Shown here piece by piece: positions 24,801 through 39,800 of a stretch of 64,000 bases of DNA (positions are counted from its first letter, which is position 1; every line of letters begins with the position of its first letter). The notes under the pieces were generated by a model. That model saw only the letters and a list, made by a program, of their open reading frames with translations, made no database searches and was not told the DNA's origin. The stretch spans positions 33,360,620-33,424,619 of the forward strand of contig OY755240.1 of NCBI GenBank assembly GCA_963576725.1, written 5' to 3'. The position numbers and the translations under genes were made by a program. The stretch is from Azorinus chamasolen (lineage: Eukaryota > Mollusca > Bivalvia > Cardiida > Solecurtidae).

Positions 24801-27800
24801 CATACCATTGAGTAAGAGGCCCTACCCTGTGTAAATACATACCATTGAGTAAGAGGCCCTACCCTGCGTACATACCATTGAGTAAGAGGCCCTACCCTGC
24901 GTACATACCATTGAGTAAGAGGCCCTACCCTGCGTAAAAACATACCATTGAGTAAGAGGCCCTACCCTGCGTAAAAACATACCATTGAGTAAGAGGCCCT
25001 ACCCTGCGTACATACATACCATTGAGTAAGAGGCCCTACCCTGCGTAAAAACATACCATTGAGTAAGAGGCCCTACCCTGCGTAAAAACATACCATTGAG
25101 TAAGAGGCCCTACCATGTGTAACAAGAGCTGTCACAGGACAGCGCGCTCGACTATTCTCAGAATTGTTAGTGTAAAAATGCTTGATAGTGGACTGAAATA
25201 GTGTCCAATGATACTAGAAGCAAGTAATCAGTCTCAGTAAAATATCTTTAATAGTATTCTGGATGTAGGATCTCTTTGAACTCTTTAATGAAAGAGAAAA
25301 ACTTAAGTAAAAAAGGGCAATAATTTCTGTTAAAATGCTTGACAGAGTAATGTACTCTTGCCTACATATGAAGCTTGAGGTGGTGAACAAGTGTTCCAAG
25401 TTTCAAAGCTTTATCTCAAAGGGTTATGTAAATAAGTGGACTTTTAACAAAAACTTAACAAAAAGTTATAAGTTAAAAAGGGTCATAATTCTGTCAAAAT
25501 GCTTGACAGAGTTATGTACTCTTGCCTACAGATATAGATTTTGATGGTGAACAAGTGTTCCAAGTTTTAAAGCTTTATCTCAAAGGGTTATGTAAATAAG
25601 TGGATTTTAACAAAAACCTTAACCAAAGGTTCTAAGTTAAAAAGGGCCATAATTCTGTCAAAATGCTTGAAAGAGTTATGTACTCTTGCCTACAGATGAA
25701 TATTGTGGTGGTGAACAAGTGTTCCAAATTTCAAAGCTTTATTCCAAAGGTAAGAGGCCAAAAAGTGGACTTTAACAAAAACCTTAACCAAAAATTCTAA
25801 GTTAAAAAGGGCCATAATTCTGTCAAAATGCTTAACAAAGTTATGTACTTTTGCCTACAGATGAAGTTTGTGGTGGTGAACAAGTGTTCCAAGTTTCAAA
25901 GCTTTATTCCAAAGGTTAGAGGCAAAAAGTGGACTTTAACAAAAACCTTAACCAAAGTGTGACGCGGACGCCGGGGCGAGTAGGATAGCTCCACTATTCT
26001 TCGAATAGTCGAGCAAAAAACATACCATTGAGCAAGAGGCCCTGCCCTGTGTACATACCATTGAGTAAGAGGCCCTACCCTGCGTAAATACATACCATTG
26101 AGTAAGAGGCCCTACCCTGTGTACAAAAACCCTGAATAAGAGGCCTAGTGCCGCCCTACCCTGTGTACATACCACTGAGTAAGAGGGCCTGCCCTGTGTA
26201 CATACCATTGAGTAAGAGGCCCTGCCCTGTGTACACACCTGTGAATAAGAGGCCCTGCCCTGTGTATATACCACTGAGTAAGAGGCCCTGCCCTGTGTAC
26301 AAACCACTGACTAAAATGTCCTGCCCTGTGTACATACCACTGAGTAAGAGGCCCTGCACTGTGTACATACCACTGAGTAAGAGGCCCTGCCCTGTGTACA
26401 CACCACTGAGTAAGAGGCCCTGCCCTGTGTACACACCACTGAGTAAGAGGCCCTGCCCTGTGTACAAACCACTGACTAAAATGTCCTGCCCTGTGTACAT
26501 ACCACTGAGTAAGAGGCCCTGCCCTGTGTACATACCACTGAGTAAGAGGCCCTGTCCTATGTACATACCACTGAGTAAGAGACCCTGCCCTGTGTACATA
26601 CCACTGAGTAAGAGACCCTGCCCTGTGTACATACCACTGAGTAAGAGGCCCTGCCCTGTGTACATACCACTGAGTAAGAGGCCCTGCCCTGTGTACAAAC
26701 CACTGAGTAAGAGGCCCTGCCCTGTGTACATACCACTGAGTAAGAGGCCCTGCCCTGTGTACACACCACTGAGTAAGAGGCCCTGCCCTGTGTACATACC
26801 ACTGAGTAAGAGGCCCTGTCCTATGTACATACCACTGAGTAAGAGACCCTGCCCTGTGTACATACCACTGAGTAAGAGGCCCTGCCCTGTGTACATACCA
26901 CTGAGTAAGAGGCCCTGCCCTGTGTGCATACCACTGAGTAAGAGGCCCTGCCATGTGTACAAACCACTGAGTAAGAGGCCCTGCCCTGTGTACAAACCAC
27001 TGACTAAAAGGTCCTGCCCTGTGTACATACCACTGACTAAAAGGTCCTGCACTGTGTACAAACCACTGACTAAAAGGTCCTGCCCTGTGTACATACCACT
27101 GAGTAAGAGGACCTGCCCTGTGTACAAACCACTGAGTAAGAGGACCTGCCCTGTGTACAAACCACAGAGTAAGAGGACCTGCCCTGTGTACAGACGGCTG
27201 AGTATGTACACTTTGCAAAGAGACCCTGTCCTGTGTACTAACCACTGAGTCAGAGGCCTTTCCCTGTGCAGATACCACTGAGTAAGAGGTCATGTCCTGT
27301 ATAGACCCCTAAATAGTAAATACTTCATGACATAATCCCATCTGAGCTTGCTCTAATGAAGTAAGCTTCACAGTATAACCTATATTCAGCACTTTACTGG
27401 CTAATTTGTGATGGCTTTGCAAACAGTTTGGATCCAGATGAGGAGTTGAGTAACTAGACCATAAAACTTGAAAGCACCGACTTTATTATAGCCCATCAGT
27501 GTTTAACTAGAGTCCACTCAGTGTGAAAGGCTCGACACTTGCTACAGAATTTTCAATTACAAAAAGTGCAGACCTGGACCAGAGGGCCTCTGATCTGGGT
27601 CTACACTGTTTGCAATTGACAGTGAATGCATGTCTGGCATTTAAAGGGTTAATCAGCATCCTCTGCTCTAGTCCTAAAATGTTGACATTGTAATGCTAAA
27701 TTTGTAGTAATAATGTGAAATTCCTCACATCTGTTCTTTATTCTTTTTTGCCAGCTAAAGAACAGTTGTATGCAGAACATGTCATTTTAATTTTTAATTT

Positions 27801-30800
27801 TCTTTCATTTGTTACTGTACTGATTTTTTTTCAATTTTCAAAGATCAAGGCATTGAGTAGTTTGGATCTTAATCAGACACTGAATTATTCAAGCATTTTG
27901 TTTCATTTCAAACTGTCAGAATTTACTCTAGATCTATAGTTTACATAGAAAGAGTCAAATGAATAGGCTTATCTCATGGACATTAACATTTCCTCTGTAG
28001 CAATATCTGGCCACAACTTTACTGGAGAAATTAGGCTTGCGCCTGAACCTTCTGGTACATTGTATTTCAGAGTGACCTACCTTGTGCTGTGGGGATGTGT
28101 CGCTCAGGATAGAGATCTGTGAGGAACAAACTGTTGACTAAGGTGGATTTCCCCAGGCCAGACTCACCTGAAAATACAAATACACAATTACCAATACACA
28201 GTTAATTGAAAAATGTCCCATTAACCTTTTACTCCATGAATATTCATGTAACAAATTATGACATAATGAAGATTCACTGTTATAATGGCAAAGTCACACA
28301 GAAAGTTTGGCCATAGTAGAATCTATAGAATCATATCTATATCATAATCAAACAGAGCAGACATTGATCAGAAATTGTGGTAAATTATTCAAGTACAAAT
28401 TGTTTTTGTAACGGAGTGAGGGGAGGGAATTTATTAGATATTTTAGGTACAGTCCAAATTAGAAACTGCATGATATTACCCATATTACCCAGAGTATTCA
28501 GACAAACTTAGATAAATAGTGCAGAGCCAGATCATAGCAGCTCCTGAAGACATAAATAGTGCAGACCCAGATCATACAGTGCAGACCCAGATCATAGTGC
28601 AGACCCAGATCAAACAGTGCAGACCCAGATCATACAGTGCAGAGCCAGATCATAGTGCAGAGCCAGATCAAACAGTGCAGAGCCAGATCATACAGTGCAG
28701 ACACAGATCATACAGTGTAGACCCAGATCAAACAGTGCAGAGCCAGATCATACAGTGCAGACCCAGATCATACAGCTCCTGAAGACATTTTATCAGACAT
28801 CTACACTATCTGCTACTATGTAAGTTTATTTGAAAGTTAGCAAAATGGTGCCAGATTTAAAAACCCAGCTGTACAAATCAGATGGGTGGGGAGTTGGGGT
28901 GTTTGAATACTTAGGGTAATTAGGGCAAGGGTAATTAGGGCAACTAAAAGATTAACTCAGGAATTGCTTCAACATGTTGTGTTAATGTGCATTTATCATG
29001 TTAATGTACAGTAACTGTATCCATTCTGATATAACCTGTTTACAGTAACTGTATCCATTCTGAAATAACCTGCTTACAGTAACTGTATCCATTCTGATAT
29101 AACCTGCTTACAGTAACCGTATAAATTCTGATATAACCTGTTTACAGTAACTGTATCCATTCTGATATAACCTGCTTACAGTAACTGTATCCATTCTGAA
29201 ATAACCTGCTTACAGTAACTGTATCCATTCTGAAATAACCTGTTTACAGTAACTGTATCCATTCTGATATAACCTGCTTACAGTAACCGTATCCATTCTG
29301 ATATAACCTGCTTACAGTAACCGTATAAATTCTGATATAACCTGTTTACAGTAACTGTATCCATTCTAATATAACCTGCTGTCAGTAACAGTATCCATTC
29401 TGATAGGTTATATATAATCTGCTGCCAGTAACTGTATCCATTCTGATATAACCTGCTGTCTGTAACTGTATCCATTCTGATATAACCTGCTGTCCGTAAC
29501 TGTATCCATTCTGATATAACCTGCTGTCCGTAACTGTATCCATTCTGATATAACCTGCTGTAGGTAACTATCAATTCTGATATAACCTGCTTCTGTAACT
29601 GTATCCATTCTAATATAACCTGCTGTCCGTAACTGTATCCATTCTGATATAACCTGCTGTCCGTAACTGTATCCATTCTGATATAACCTGCTGTCCGTAA
29701 CTGTATCCATTCTGATATAAGCTGCTGTCCGTAACTGTATCCATTCTAATATAACCTGCTGTCCGTAACTGTATCCATTCTGATATAACCTGCTGTCCGT
29801 AACTGTATCCATTCTAATATAACCTGCTGTCCGTAACTGTATCCATTCTGATATAACCTGCTGTCCGTAACTGTATCCATTCTGATATAACCTGCTGTAG
29901 GTAACTATCCATTCTGATATAACCTGCTGTCAGTAACTTATCCAGATATAACCTGCTGTCAGAAACTGTATTCATTCTGATATAACCTGCTGTCTGTAAC
30001 TATCCATTCTGATATAACCTGCTGTCAGTAACTTATCCAGATATAACCTGCTGTCTGTAACTGTATCCATTCTGATATAACCTGCTGTCAGTAACTGTAT
30101 TCATTCTGATATAACGTGCTGTCTGTAACTATCCATTCTGATGTAACCTGCTGTCAGTAACTGTATCCATTCTGATATAACCTGCTTACAGTAATTGTAT
30201 CCATTCTGATATAACCTGCTGTAGGTAACTATCCATTCTGATATAACCTGCTGATATAACCTGCTGTAGGTAACTATCCATTCTGATATAACCTGCTGTA
30301 GGTAATTGTATTCATTATGATATTACCTTCTGTCAGTAACTGTATCCATTCTGATATAACCTGCTGTAGGTAACTGTATTCATTCTGATATAACCTGCTG
30401 TAGGTAACTGTATTCATTCTGATATAACCTGCTGGCAGTATAACCCTTCTCATGCTGAATATTCAACTGTGAATCAGTCCACTATAAATATCATAATTGG
30501 ATCAATTATGATACCCTCAGAATCATAGCATGGCAAATAGTGCAGACCCATAGGAGACACAGAGACAGACCCATAGGAGACACAGAGACATACCTATAGG
30601 AGAATAGGAGACACAGAGACAGACCTATAGGAGACACAGAGACAGACCTATAGGAGACACAGAGACAGACCTATAGGAGACACAGAGACAGACCCATAGG
30701 AGACAGCTCCTCTATGAGTTATACAGAGCCTAGCACCGTTCTCATACAGGTCTATACTATTTGCAAATGCAGATATTTTTAACTCTAGGAGCTCCTCTAG

Positions 30801-33800
30801 CAGTTGTCTCATACATTACCTGGTCTACACTATTTGCAAATGCATATATGTATGCTAACAGCATTAGAGGGTTAACTCTAGGAGCTGTCTCATATTGGTC
30901 TAAACTATTTGCAAATGCAGATATGTACGCTTGAACAGCACGAGAAGGCTTGACTCTAGGAACTGTCTCCTATGGGTCTATGCTATTAGCAAATGCAGAT
31001 ATGCATGTATGCTAACAGCAAGAGTAGGTTAATAAATTCATGTTTTACAATACTTGCTGTTTTCACCAATCCCAAAAATTTAGGCTGTTATCATCCTTTT
31101 CCTGTTAAATTTTAGATTACATGATACTTTGATGAGGCTTAATAATGCTTTTATTACTCTACCCTTGGTGAGATATGTAGAGATTTTATATAGCAATTTA
31201 GTATCTGTATGATAAGAATTGAAGATCTAAATCAGATTCAGATATGTTATCTAAATGACTAGAAATTTAATCCTTAACTTGCTGAATAATTAAAACTTGC
31301 ATCTCCCTTTCTGAATTTGAATTGACCCTTTCCCTGTTGCATGTATTTATTCATGTAAGAGATGACATTATAGCTGAATTTTTACGTTAAATTTTCAAGG
31401 GAATTTTTTGCTTTGACAAAAGCTGTAGAATGAGATCTATATCTCATACTTACCAAATAGAGTAGATCCTGATCAGACTTTTCCTACAGGAGATGCCTTA
31501 TCTGGGTCTACTCTGTAAGCAATGGTGTGAAAAGGTCTTTCTATTTAAAGGCTTAAACAAAATATTGTATCAAAGTGTTTCATGGCAGAAACTGATTTTT
31601 ATGACAAACAATGCAGACCCTGATCACAGGGCTCCCTGCCCCAACAGACCCTGATCAGAGGGCTCCCTGCCCCAAAGTCCATTGATCTGGGTCTGTACTG
31701 TTTGCATTGCATTTAGGTCTTTTATAATCGGTTCCTACACTTCAACCCATTCCCTCATATTGACCCCTTTTGACGCCTCTTTATTCAAAGAGGTTGGATC
31801 TAAAAATAGCTTATGAGGTAATGGGTAAAGAAAGTAAAGTGTATGATCTCAACAAAAGTGAAGGAGTACAAGCAAGAGTGTTCAATAGAACACAAGTGTT
31901 AACTTCCAGGAGAAATGGGACAAAATAGGTGTTTAACAGACAGACAGATAAACATCTTGCTTATACACTGGTAACATAAAAATATTTAAATTTAACTCCT
32001 TTTCATTTATGAGCTAAGGGTGACAGCGGAATTTAAACAAGAGGGCCAGAATGGCCCTGAAGCGCTCACCAGACAATCAGAGGAGAAGATTTTCAAAGTT
32101 TTCACTATATGTTTCTATAGAAAACTAGCCGGCCCTGGGGCAGGCAAATTTTGACCCAGGGGCGTAATTTATATAACTTTTGTAGAGGACTTGAACATGA
32201 TGCTATGTGCCAAATATTAAAGCTGAGAACCTTTCAGTTTCAGAGGAGATGATTTTCAAAGTTTTCTCTATATGTTTCTGCTGAAAACTACCCACCCCTG
32301 GGGCTGGGCCAATTTTGACCCCAGGGCCATAATTCATATAACTTTTGAAGAGGACCTATACATGATGCTATGTGCCAAATATGAAAGCTGAGAACTTTTC
32401 AGATTCAGAGAAGAAGATTTTCAAAGTTTTCAGTATTTGTTTCTATTGAAAACTGCCCACCCCTGGGGCGGGGACAATTTTGACCCCAGGGCAATAATTA
32501 ATATAACTTTTGTAGAGGACCTGAACATGATGCTCTGTGCCAAATATGAAAGCTGAGCGCCTTCCAGTTTCAGAGGAGAAGATTTTCAAAGATTTCACTA
32601 TTTGTTTCTATTGAAAACTGCCCATTCCTGGGGCGGGGCCAATTTTGACCCCAGGGCAATAATTAAAATAACTTTTGTAGAGGACCTGAACATGATGCTC
32701 TGTGCCAAATATGAAAGCTGAGCGCCTTCCAGTTTCAGAGGAGAAGATTTTCAAAGATTTCACTATTTGTTTCTATTGAAAACTGCCCATCCCTGGGGCG
32801 GGGCCAATTTTGACCACAGGGGCATACTTTATATAACTTTTGTAAAGGACCTATACATGATGCTATGTGCCAAATATGAAAGCTGAGAACTTTCCAGATT
32901 CAGAGAAGAAGATTTTCAAATATTTCACTATTTGTTTCCATTGAAAACTGCCCACCCCTGGGGCGGGGCTAATTTTAACCCCAGGGCCATAATTTATATA
33001 ACTTTCGTAGAGGACCTGAACATGATGCTATGTGCCAAATATGAAAGCTGAGAACCTTCTAGTTTCAGAGGAGAAGATTTTCAAAGTTTTTACTATATAT
33101 TTCTATTGGAAACTGCCCACCCCTGGGGCGGGGCCAATATTGACCCCAGGGCCATAATTTATATAACTTTTGTAGAGGACCTGAATATGCTGCTCTGTGC
33201 CAAATATGAAAGATGAGAGCCTTTCAGTTTCAGAGGAGAAGATTTTCAAAGATTTCATTATTTGTTTCTATTCAAAACAGCCCACACCTGGGGCGGGGCC
33301 AATTTTGACCCCAGGGTCATAATTTATATAACTTTTGTAGAGGACCTGAACATGATGCTATGTGCCAAATATGAAAGCTAATAACCTTCTGGTTTCAGAG
33401 GAGAAGATTTTCAAAGTTTTACAATATGTTTCTATTGAAAACTTCCCACCCCTGGGGCGGGGCCAATTTTGACCCCAGGGCCAAAATTTATATAACTTTC
33501 GTAGAGGACCTATAGGTGATGCTATGTACCAAAGATGAAAGCTGAGAACCCTGTAGATTCAGAGGAGAAGATTTTTAAAGGTTCAAATTGTTGACGCCCG
33601 ACGACGCACGACGCACACCGCACGACGGACGACGGACATCTGGCGATCACAAAAGCTCACCCTGAGCACTTTGTGCTCTGGTGAGCTAAAAAAAAACACC
33701 TTCAACCAGCGCTGATAACTTTTGCAAGTTTATAGCATGGCAGGCAATAAATGACAGCTTCTTTTGAAAACTAGTGACTCGTAAAAATTGTTGTATGCTT

Positions 33801-36800
33801 AAAAATTGCTAAATACTGTTAAATTCATTTTGTTGTTTCTTCCTTATCTTAACTTCTACATATAACCCTTTACAACATATATACCCAGTTACATTATAGA
33901 AGCTGTCAGATTTGGGTCTGCTCTGTGAACTTATGAAGTAATATAGATCTGATTCAACAGTTTTACCAGGGCTAAAACTTCCCCTGTACAAATTCCACTA
34001 TAAAACTGCAGTTTATTAAAATTTATAAAGTGATTATTTCATGAAGTAAATGGTTTAGAATCCAAGCAAATGCCAGTTACTGGAAGTAATAGGAGTTTAT
34101 GAAATGAACAAATCTATAACTCTTGGCAGAATCCACTCTTCTTCATTGATTTCCGTCAAATGCATTATCAATGCATGCATGTCTCGATACAGTTAGGACT
34201 AACTATTAGAATGATCAAAAGTACACTTTGTTTGTACAGGAGGATATCATTGGAAACAGTTGGATCAATGGCTTGAACTCAGACAAATCAATTCACATGT
34301 TCAAAACAATCATTCTGGTACAGACACTTTCGATTTTTCTGTGAACCCAGCCATTTCTAGATTTCCCTGTTCAATATTCATGAAAGTAATAATGACATCA
34401 TGAATATGTATTAGCTAAATTTTTGTAATGTAAACTTTTCAAGGGAAAATTTTGCTTTTTCTTAAACTGTAGAATCAGATCTATATCATCTCATAAGCAA
34501 ACAGAGTAGATACCCATAAAATAAAAAGAAAATGTGTCCACGGGACACAGATGCCCCCACCTGCAAACTGGAAGTAGATGAACGACAAACTTGAAAAGGG
34601 GAGACACGGTACAACTGATCACTATGATTATGCTTCAGACTAAATATCAAATATATTAAACAATCACCAAAATTCAATCAATGTGTCGGAAAACAGGAAG
34701 TTGATGAACCATAGACTTGAAAAGGGGAGACACAGTACAACTCTATGATTATGCTTCAGACCAAATATCAATTTCGACAAACAGGAAGTAGATGAATGAC
34801 AGACCTAAAAAAGATGTGTTTGTGAAACCATGCCCGCCCAATTTGACCTTTGACCCTGAAGGATGATCTTGACCCCTCAAAATGTGCAGCTTCATGAGAT
34901 GCCAATTATCAAGTCTCTATCTCTACTGGTTCAAAAGTTATGGCCAATGTTAAAGTCAGTGATTTGACCTATATATTTGACCTCTGGCCTTGAAGGATGA
35001 CCTTGACATGTCACCCCTCAAAATGTGCGGCTTTATGAGATACATATGCATACCAAATATCAAGTCTCTATCTGTACTGGCTCAAAAGTTATGCCCAATG
35101 TTAAAGTTGGTGACAAACAAACAAACACACAAACAGACGGGGCAAAAACAATGTGCCCCCTAGATCTGATCTGGGGGCATAAAAAGGGAGACACGGTACA
35201 ACTCACTATGTCTATGCTTCAGAACAAATATCAAATCACTCCAGCATACACAAGCCAAGAAATATTTGACGAAAATTTTACAGGACGGACGTACAAGTGT
35301 AAAACTAATTATCCCCACCCCACCCCGATGCTTAAGGCGGGGACATAAAAATTCCCTTGAAAAGTTTACATTATAAAAATTGAGCTTACAAAATTCATGA
35401 TGTTATTTCATACATCTCTGTATGAACTCTGTTGATATCAACACTGGTCTGTATGTAAATTATATAATTCTAAAATATTACAGTTTGGCTCTCATGAGCT
35501 CTGTTGGAACAAGGCAATCCTTCTATTATCATTACCTGAATGTCTTTATACAGGTATTGTGATGACCTGAAAAATGCTGTGTAGGTCAGGGGGTCAATAA
35601 AACAATTTTGAACAGGCTATGAATAAATTACAGTTTTACCCACCCATTGTGTTTTAATATTTTCTAAGATGTCTTATCAGTAAATAATACTTCAGACAAA
35701 GATGTGTTTTATATTGCTTCCAAGAGAGTTGGCACAATCCCAAACATATGCTGATGTCAGAATAACAAATTCTGAATCTGATTGAAGGAAATGAGCTATA
35801 AATGCCACAATACAAGCCAACATTGACTCTGCTTATTTCATTCTTTTAACCCTTTCTCTGCTGAATATACAGCTAAGAGCAAAATTAATGACATCATGAA
35901 TATTAAATAAGAATTTTTTTTATAGTGGCTGCTGGCACATGAACACAAAAAAAGTTTTGGCCGTATGGCAGAAACTGTAGAATCATATCTATATTATTGT
36001 ATAAGCAAACGGAGAAGACCCTGATCAGACGACTCCTACAGGTGCCATCTGATCTGGGACTACTTTGATTGCAAAAATGTAGAAAGGCGTATTTATGGAG
36101 TAAAAGTTTGAACTTTTCTTAATTTTCAAATCAATGATGTCAGTCTTTGTAACGTTTTTGGTGCCACACATTTGACCTTGGCTTCAACAGTTTACTGGTC
36201 AATTAGCAGTTAACCCTTTACCTGATGAATATTCATGTATGAAATAATGACATCATGAATGTTTAATTGCTAAATTAACTGTATATGAACACATACGTTT
36301 TTGGCTATGGCAGAAAGAGTTAGTGTAGAATCTATATGCAATTCAAAATACTAACTGCACGTAAAAGCATGACACACCGACAGACAGACAGACAGACATA
36401 CGGATATGTGCAAAACATAATGCCCCCTGACTATCGTCAATAAAAAAGGAAATTTTAGAACTGTGTAGTTTTGAAACCATTGTGATAAATAGAGGCATTT
36501 GCAGCTATTTATCACAACTGGTTTCAAAATGGGAATTTTATAGAGGCATCAATACGAGGGAATGGGTTATAAATACAGGGTTAAGGTTTTGGGTCCGACA
36601 ATAAACCCCAAGTGTTTTATAACCTCAGCAATCAATGACTCTACATTAATACTTATTGATCAGCTTTGGACAGACAATGTGAGCATGCAACATGCATGGT
36701 TCCCACGCTCCCTCCACAATGACAGAAAATGTTGTCAGCTTTAAACGAATCAGCTAATTTCTCAATGTTTCAAAAGATCCCTAACAAGTTGTGATACATC

Positions 36801-39800
36801 ATAGATGGTTTTGATACACCTGGCACCACAGCTCTACAATACAGCAATAATTATATGGATAAAAAAAAAGCTCATGAGTTCTGTCTAGCAATAAGCCGCT
36901 AATATCCCGATAAGCAATTTATATTATTGAACATCTGTCAATCAAGTAAATCTTTAGAAAATATTTTTGTCTTCCTTCTAAAGACTTTCCCATCACAGCA
37001 TCTATTTCTCCAAATTCTTCTTCTATCATGAGGGTATCTTTCAGCTAAGCCAATTAGGAATGTTTCTAAACAAGCTGCATGGCACTCATGGGGTCAGTAA
37101 TTACCATCACCTGTGTGAACCATATCCAATTATACTAGACCGTTATAGTACTGAAATGTTCATCTGTGCCAGCACTGACATATCCAGCTATATGTCTGGC
37201 CTTTACTCAATAAATATGCCTTTTTACTCTGCAAACAGAGTAGACCCAGATCAGACGGCTCCTATAGGAGCTGTCTGATCAGGTTCTGCTCTGTTTGCTG
37301 ATGGAATAATATAAATCTGATTCTACAGTTTCTGATTTGGCAAAACAACCATGTTAGTATGCTGTTTAATCTGATTTATATGCATGATGTCACCATCTTT
37401 CATGAATATTCATGGAGTTTAACCCATTCCCTCATAGGCTATTTTTAGATCCAACCACTTTGAACAAATCTACCGAAAAGGAGCATCAACTAGAGAAAAG
37501 GATTTTTTTTTAGAATTTTATACTTTGAAACCATTGTGATAAATTGAGCATTGTTCTAGTTATCACAATGGTTTCAACAGGTGATTTTTACAGAGGCGTA
37601 GAAAGGCGTATTTATGGAGGAAAGGGTTAAAGGGTTAACAGTATGTACTTAAGTGACTTAATTCAAATAAACTATATATGGTATCAAGTATGTATTTGTT
37701 TGAAGGATTAATTGTTCTTGTTAATTTGTTAAAACACCTTTTTATTTCATATGCACAGAGTAGACCCACATCAGATGGCTCCTGTAGGAATCATCTGATC
37801 AGAACTGCTCTTTTTGCTTGTGAAACTAGAAAACTGACTTAGTCAGAGAGGGCCCTGTAATCAAGGGCAGATAACTCTAGACATAGTGATCTGATTCAAC
37901 TTCCTCTGATGATACTAAGCATATACTCTTAGTATGAGACCAAATTATGTGAAGTACTGTTTCGAGTCACATCAAAAGTGTTGACGGATGAACAGACTGA
38001 CAGAAAATGTGATTACTATAAGGCTCCTGCATAGATCTAGCTGACTACAGTTTCTACCAATACCAAATAGTCCTGTGTACATTATGCCATTCATAAATAT
38101 TCATGATCATCATGATTTGTTACATGAATATTCAACAGGTGAAGGGTTCCGAGTAACCGTTGAAGTTTGAAGATATAAATATTTACTCTCAGCTCTGCAA
38201 GTTTAACTTTCACTTCATGAATATTAACATGTAAGAAGTAATACATCATGAATATTAACATGTAAGAAGTAATACATCATGAATATTAACATGTAAGAAG
38301 TAATACATCATGAATATTAACATGTAAGAAGTAATACATCATGAATATTAACATGTAAGAAGTAATACATCATGAATATTAACATGTAAGAAGTAATACA
38401 TCATGAATATTAACATGTAAGAAGTAATACATCATGAATATTAACATGAATTGAATTTTTATAATGGCATATATTATGAACTTGGAAACCTTTGGCCATT
38501 GCAGAAACTGCAGCATCAGATATCTATGCAAACAGTTTGGATCCCCGGAAGATGCGAGTGACTCGTCATCTCATCAGGATCCAAACTGCTTGTTACTGTG
38601 GTCATGTTTTTGAAAGAAAAGGGGTGGGGAGTACGATAACCCCTTTGTAAATGACTTTTTCAAAATTTGCAACCAGAGTAGACACACAACATATCTTAGG
38701 AGTCATCTGATCAGGGTCTGCTCTGTTTGCTTATGAAATTATAAAGATCTGCGCCAACAATATAGATCGGATTCTACAGTTTCTGTCTGAACCAAAATGT
38801 CCTGCGTTCACGTGGCATTATAAAATAAGAATCTAATCTAGTCATGATGTCATTATTTCTTACATGAATATTCAACAGGGAAAGGCTTAAAATGACATTG
38901 ATGGTAAATTTGAAAGTTTTACTGTAATTGAGCTATCAGCTACTTGTAAACATACCAAGTTTGATTCAATGACTCATAAAATGTCTAACATAGTTTAATC
39001 AACAAGACACACATTGTTTACAAGTCAGATGGTTTTGTCATAGCAGAATGTGCTGAAACTCTTAGTTACAGAATATGTATTGAATAAAACAGAAAAAGAC
39101 AATAGCTAATTACCATGATGACCATAAGAGTTAATCAGTAATTTGGTTGTACATAACACATATTGAACAGAACATAAGGTGTACTTACCCACGACCATGA
39201 GAGTAAACTCAAAGCCCTTCTTAACAGACTTTCTATGGACCTGGTTTGGAAGATTGGCAAACCCCACATAGCCAGACTGCTCTGGATTCACAAACTGGAA
39301 TGGTAAAAAGTAATTGTCAGCAATTTCCTATTCTTTAAGACTTAACAGTGTTCCCATTCACATACATTTGTGTATTTTATGCACAAATCCCAACTTTCAC
39401 GTAAGAAAATTGTCCTGCAAACGTACATGTGCGCGCAGAAGAATCGGAAGTCAAAGCCTGATATTTTACCCCAAACGTGTGTGTAACTGTCACTGTGTAC
39501 CTTCATTTTAGCCCAGGAATCCCAAAAGTGCGAGGTCACCTAATTTAAATATTGATCGTCCAATGGTTTGATTTTTGGTATTTCACGGTTATGTACATTT
39601 TCAGAAATTTCGAGACACAGTCGATTTTCACACTGTCTGACCTTAGGTTGACAGATGTCTGCAATATGATAATGTGCATGCATGTTTCCCACAATGTTTT
39701 CAAAATTATCTGCCCCTATGAATTAGAATACTTTCCACCATTATATGCTACTGACGATTACGAAGTTTTGCTGATTTAATAAAGATTTTGGATTGTGTAG

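Noticed and set aside
26145..27293. Open frames of 350-380 codons with 11-residue repeats on both strands
   Set aside because: They arise because the 33-bp unit is a multiple of 3 and lacks stops. Three overlapping frames are open at once, and there is no start context, splice logic or domain.
27715..27939. Plus-strand open frame of 74 codons, hydrophobic
   Set aside because: T-rich intron sequence with no recognisable domain and no matching splice structure.
29278..29812. Open frames with 34-residue repeats
   Set aside because: Three 34-bp units make 102 bp. This is a minisatellite, not a protein.
29000..30430. Regular repeats of 33-39 bp suggesting CRISPR arrays here and elsewhere
   Set aside because: Units are head to tail with no unique spacers, and the window is eukaryotic.
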